Source of the DNA: Bacteroidaceae bacterium
Lineage (GTDB): Bacteria > Bacteroidota > Bacteroidia > Bacteroidales > Bacteroidaceae
Direction of reading: 5' to 3'
Assembly: GCA_017462065.1 (NCBI GenBank)
Contig: JAFTRV010000012.1
Location: 1-36,932, forward strand
DNA length: 36,932 bases
Made by a program: the position numbers and the translations under genes. The stretch's first letter is position 1. Every line of letters starts with the position of its first letter. The notes beneath the pieces are model-generated. The model saw only the letters and a program-made list of their open reading frames with translations, was not told where the DNA came from and did not search any database. Positions 34,029 to 36,932 of the stretch are shown in pieces.

Positions 34029-36467
34029 ATGAAAGTAATGAAATTCGGCGGGACATCTGTAGGTTCCGTAAACAGCATATTAAACCTGAAGAACATCGTT
34101 GAGGCAACCGCCAAGAACGAGAATGTCATTGTCGTGGTGTCGGCTCTTGGAGGCGTAACGGACAGGCTAATAAAAACCGCTCAGATTGCAGTGAGCGGCG
34201 ACGAGAGCTTCAACGAGGAGTTTCAGCAGATTGTAACGCTGCACCATGAGCTCATATACGGCGTCATTGCAGACGAGGAGAAACGTACAGCCTTGTTGCA
34301 TGAGACCGACAAGCTGCTCAACGAGCTTGACAACATATATCATGGGCTTGCGCTCATAAACAACATAACGCCGAAGTCGGAAGCCACTATCGTAAGCTAT
34401 GGCGAAAGAATCTCGAGCCGTATCGTAACAGCTCTCATAGAGGGTGCCGTAAGGTACAACGCCCGCCAGTTCATAAAGACCGAGGTAAAGCATGGCAAGA
34501 ACATACTTGCCAACGAGGAGACCGAGGCTCTTATACACCAGACGTTCGACGGAAGCAAGGATAGCATCATCGTCGTGCCGGGCTTCATAGCGCAGGACAA
34601 GGAGAGCGGCGAGATAACGAACCTCGGACGTGGCGGCAGCGACTACACCGCAGCCATCATAGCAGCGACGCTGAAAGCCGACATGCTCGAGATTTGGACC
34701 GACGTGGACGGCTTCATGACAGCCGACCCTCGCATCATAAACTCGGCATACACCATTAAGCACCTGAGCTACGTAGAGGCGACAGAGCTTTGCAACTTCG
34801 GAGCTAAGGTGGTATACCCCCCGACAATATACCCCGTCTTCAAGGCTAATATCCCGATAAAGATAAAGAACACCTTTAACCCCGATGGCGAAGGCACCAT
34901 AATAGACGCCAACAGCGAGGACGAAGGAAGGCTCATCAAGGGAATATCAAGCATCAACGACACCGACCTGCTTACCGTTCAGGGACTTGGCATGGTGGGC
35001 GTGGTAGGCGTAAACCACAGAATATTCCGTGCCCTTGCCAATGCCGGCATAAGCGTCTTCCTTGTCGCTCAGGCATCGTCCGAGAACAGCACGTCGCTGG
35101 GCTTGCGTCATGTCGATGCCGAAAAGGCTTGCGAGGTACTGAACAAAGAGTTCGAGAAAGAGATCTCTATGGGACTCATGGAGAGCGTGCGTGCGACAGG
35201 CGACCTTTCGACCGTCGCTATCGTAGGCGAGAACATGCGTCACAACGCCGGCATCATCGGCAAGCTGTTCCAGACCCTCGGACGCAATGGCATCAACGTG
35301 ATAGCGTGCGCTCAAGGCGGGCAGGAGACCAATATATCGTTCGTCATAAAGAACGACCTGCTGCGTAAGACGCTCAACGTCATACATGACTCGTTCTTCC
35401 TTTCGGAGTACAAGGTGCTGAACCTCTTCATCTGCGGCATCGGAACTGTCGGCGGAAGCCTCATTGAGCAGATTGCGTCGCAGCAGGAGAAGCTGAAGAG
35501 AGAGCATGCCCTGAAGCTGAACGTAGTGGGCATAGCCAACAGCCGCCATGCGATATTTGACCGTGAGGGGCTCGACCTCAGCGACTACCGCACAGCGTTG
35601 CAGGAGAGCAAGGAGAGCGACATCTACAACCTAAGGAAAGAGATTATAAAGATGAATATCTTTAACTCGGTATTCGTGGACTGCACGGCAAACCCCGAGG
35701 TCGCTTCGCTTTACGGCGACCTGCTGTCGCATAACGTGAGCGTTGTCGCAGCCAACAAGGTTGCGGCGTCGTCGAACTACGAGACATACAGCAACCTCAA
35801 GCATATCGCGCGCCAGCGTAACATAAAGTTCCTGTTCGAGACCAACGTAGGCGCCGGCCTGCCTATCATAAGCACCATAAACGACCTTATAAACAGCGGC
35901 GACAAGATACTGAAGATTGAGGCTGTGTTGAGCGGAACGCTCAACTTCATCTTCAACGTACTCGGCGAGGATGTGCCTATGAGCAAGGCTGTTCAGCTGG
36001 CAAAGGAGAAGGGCTACAGCGAGCCCGACCCGCGCATAGACCTCAGCGGCAAGGATGTGATAAGAAAGCTTGTCATTCTTGCACGAGAAGCAGGGTACTC
36101 TATTGAGCAGGAGGATGTCGATGCCAACCTGTTCATTCCGCAGGAGCTGTTCGACGGCACGTTGGAGAATTTCTGGGCCAAGCTTCCCGAGCTCGACAAA
36201 GAGTTCGAGGAGAGACGCAAGGAGCTCGTTGCCGAAAGGAAGCACTGGCGTTTCATTGCCAAGTACGAAGATGGCAAGGGAAGCGTTTCGCTCAGCAAAG
36301 TGGACGAGTGCCACCCGTTCTACCACCTCGAGGGCAGCAACAACATAATTCTGCTGACTACAGAACGCTACAAGGAGTATCCTATGCTCATTCAGGGCTA
36401 TGGAGCCGGTGCAGGCGTCACCGCAGCCGGAGTCTTTGCCGATATCATGCGCATTGCGAATATCTAA
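34029..36467 (+). CDS. thrA: Bifunctional aspartokinase / homoserine dehydrogenase
   Basis: Carries out the first and third steps of threonine and methionine synthesis: phosphorylation of aspartate and reduction of aspartate semialdehyde to homoserine. The 812 residues comprise the kinase (KFGGTSVGSV at the N-terminus, GRGGSDYTAAIIA near 200), two ACT-type regulatory regions (about 310-455; LLTVQGLGMVGVVG, VAIVGENMRHNAG) and the dehydrogenase (NAD(P) motif ICGIGTVGGSLIEQI near 466, AANKVAAS, GAGLPIISTINDL, LSGTLNFIFN). Length is as in E. coli ThrA. The ACT domains suggest threonine feedback. The gene has its own promoter with a putative operator. thrB and thrC, its usual partners, are not downstream here: the next gene is a convergent sigma factor. 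Confidence 0.97.
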   Translation: MKVMKFGGTSVGSVNSILNLKNIVEATAKNENVIVVVSALGGVTDRLIKTAQIAVSGDESFNEEFQQIVTLHHELIYGVIADEEKRTALLHETDKLLNELDNIYHGLALINNITPKSEATIVSYGERISSRIVTALIEGAVRYNARQFIKTEVKHGKNILANEETEALIHQTFDGSKDSIIVVPGFIAQDKESGEITNLGRGGSDYTAAIIAATLKADMLEIWTDVDGFMTADPRIINSAYTIKHLSYVEATELCNFGAKVVYPPTIYPVFKANIPIKIKNTFNPDGEGTIIDANSEDEGRLIKGISSINDTDLLTVQGLGMVGVVGVNHRIFRALANAGISVFLVAQASSENSTSLGLRHVDAEKACEVLNKEFEKEISMGLMESVRATGDLSTVAIVGENMRHNAGIIGKLFQTLGRNGINVIACAQGGQETNISFVIKNDLLRKTLNVIHDSFFLSEYKVLNLFICGIGTVGGSLIEQIASQQEKLKREHALKLNVVGIANSRHAIFDREGLDLSDYRTALQESKESDIYNLRKEIIKMNIFNSVFVDCTANPEVASLYGDLLSHNVSVVAANKVAASSNYETYSNLKHIARQRNIKFLFETNVGAGLPIISTINDLINSGDKILKIEAVLSGTLNFIFNVLGEDVPMSKAVQLAKEKGYSEPDPRIDLSGKDVIRKLVILAREAGYSIEQEDVDANLFIPQELFDGTLENFWAKLPELDKEFEERRKELVAERKHWRFIAKYEDGKGSVSLSKVDECHPFYHLEGSNNIILLTTERYKEYPMLIQGYGAGAGVTAAGVFADIMRIANI

Positions 36468-36637
36468 AAACGAGTAAAGAGCTGAGAGTTAAGAGTTTAA
36501 AGTTTAGCGATTAACAAGGAACGGGCATTTGTCATCCTCGAGCGAAGCGAAGGATCTCATGGGAGGGTTTAGAGTTGAAAGAATGTTGGCAGCATTCGCT
36601 TTGAGAGTTTACAGTTGAGAGTTACACCTTTCCGTTT
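36468..36637. repeat. Intergenic repeat cluster after thrA
   Basis: The convergent gap consists almost wholly of pieces of the window's repeat family: GAGAGTTAAGAGTTTAAAGTTTAGCGATTAAC (36485-36515; its last 12 bases are the inverse of 29963-29974), GTTTAGAGTTGAAAG, GAGAGTTTACAGTTGAGAGTTAC, and CTTTCCGTTTTCACTTT (36628-36644), which runs into the sigma-factor stop codon. No terminator of the usual kind is seen. Confidence 0.7.
36531..36559. repeat. GTCATCC...GAAGGATCTCA element
   Basis: A distinct insert inside the repeat cluster: GTCATCCTCGAGCG followed by AAGCGAAGGATCTCA. ATCCTCG and CGAAGGAT at its ends can pair (one bulge). It resembles a short motif found dispersed between genes in Bacteroidota, from memory and unchecked. 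Confidence 0.5.
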
Positions 36638-36932
36638 TCACTTTCTGTAATCTTTCAGCAGCACCTGTAGTTGCTGGCGGGTGAAGAAGATGCGGCTCTT
36701 TACAGTGCCGAGGGGCAGGTTAAGCCTGTCGGCTATCTCACGGTACTTGAAACCGGATATATGCATCAGGAATGGTATGCGGTAGTCACGAGGAAGGCTA
36801 TGGACGACACGGTATATCTCCTTGCTGTCGTAACCGTTCTCGGTGACGTAGCTGTCGAACTCGCGAGGCTGGTTGATGTGAAAGAGATTGTCGGTGCGGT
36901 CGATGAATGTCTGGTCACGAACCTCCTTGCGG
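36638..36932 (-). CDS. ECF-type RNA polymerase sigma factor, C-terminal part
   Basis: The 98 codons in the window end at TGA 36640-36638; the start lies beyond base 36932. The sequence is sigma-70 region 4: SLPRDYRIPFLMHISGFKYREIADRLNLPLGTVKSRIFFTRQQL, a helix-turn-helix that reads the -35/-33 element. The preceding residues (FIDRTDNLFHINQ) are the linker from region 2. It is convergent with thrA. Which anti-sigma factor or regulon it serves cannot be seen. The stop codon is formed within the AAAGTGAAAAC repeat, as for ruvC. Confidence 0.9.
   Translation of the reverse strand, partial: RKEVRDQTFIDRTDNLFHINQPREFDSYVTENGYDSKEIYRVVHSLPRDYRIPFLMHISGFKYREIADRLNLPLGTVKSRIFFTRQQLQVLLKDYRK

Noticed and set aside
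1..36932. tRNA or rRNA genes
   Set aside because: I saw no cloverleaf with a conserved T-loop (GTTCRANNC) and no rRNA-like segment in the intergenic regions.

Overview
The window is a chromosomal segment from a Bacteroidales bacterium (phylum Bacteroidota); I cannot place it to genus from sequence alone. Support comes from promoters of the Bacteroidota housekeeping type (TTG, 20-21 nt, TAnnTTTG) before several genes, from protein families typical of the order (PorE-like OmpA lipoprotein, reverse rubrerythrin, paired methylmalonyl-CoA mutase subunits, fused aspartokinase/homoserine dehydrogenase, menA), and from general scarcity of Shine-Dalgarno sites. Most genes are moderately GC-rich; about 31.06-34.03 kb is visibly AT-rich.

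Layout. (1) 1-1.1 kb, minus strand: a PerR/Fur-type regulator followed by a reverse rubrerythrin cut by the window edge, an oxidative-stress pair. (2) 1.1-6.9 kb, plus: ABC-F ATPase (TTG start), M13 zinc peptidase (ATGA overlap), MetA-type homoserine acyltransferase, acyl-ACP thioesterase, then a terminator. (3) 7.0-13.5 kb, plus: GH20 hexosaminidase lipoprotein and a 1497-residue papain-like protease with LamG and PKD-like domains and a sorting-type C-terminus. (4) 13.6-21.5 kb, plus: mutA, mutB, topB and a PorE-like protein. (5) 21.6-23.1 kb, minus: cytidine deaminase, low-molecular-weight tyrosine phosphatase, ruvC. (6) 23.2-24.2 kb, plus: a cell-wall glucosaminidase with LysM domains, ending in a strong bidirectional terminator. 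(7) 24.3-29.9 kb, minus: menA, CPBP protease, radA, FAD oxidoreductase, manA. (8) 30.1-31.1 kb, plus: an unrecognised protein. (9) 31.1-33.7 kb, the AT-rich accessory island. (10) 34.0-36.5 kb, plus: thrA behind a clear promoter with a tandem repeat. (11) The end of an ECF sigma factor gene on the minus strand.

The island is the most unusual part. Reading right to left it has a strongly structured segment of about 150 bp (nested helices enclosing two hairpins, plus one competing helix), a 101-residue protein made of three 36-residue repeats, a 45-bp hairpin, a DUF262/DUF1524 (GmrSD-type) nuclease gene whose frame is intact except for one amber codon, and a tiny promoter-sORF-hairpin unit. This looks like an acquired, possibly defence-related module, perhaps recently inactivated. 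Its acting as one system is inference.

Genes that plausibly work together: perR and rbr in peroxide defence; mutA and mutB in the succinate-propionate pathway; metA and thrA in aspartate-family amino-acid synthesis, at separate loci; the PorE-like protein and the protease's sorting-type C-terminus in type IX secretion, if the genome carries the rest of that machinery.
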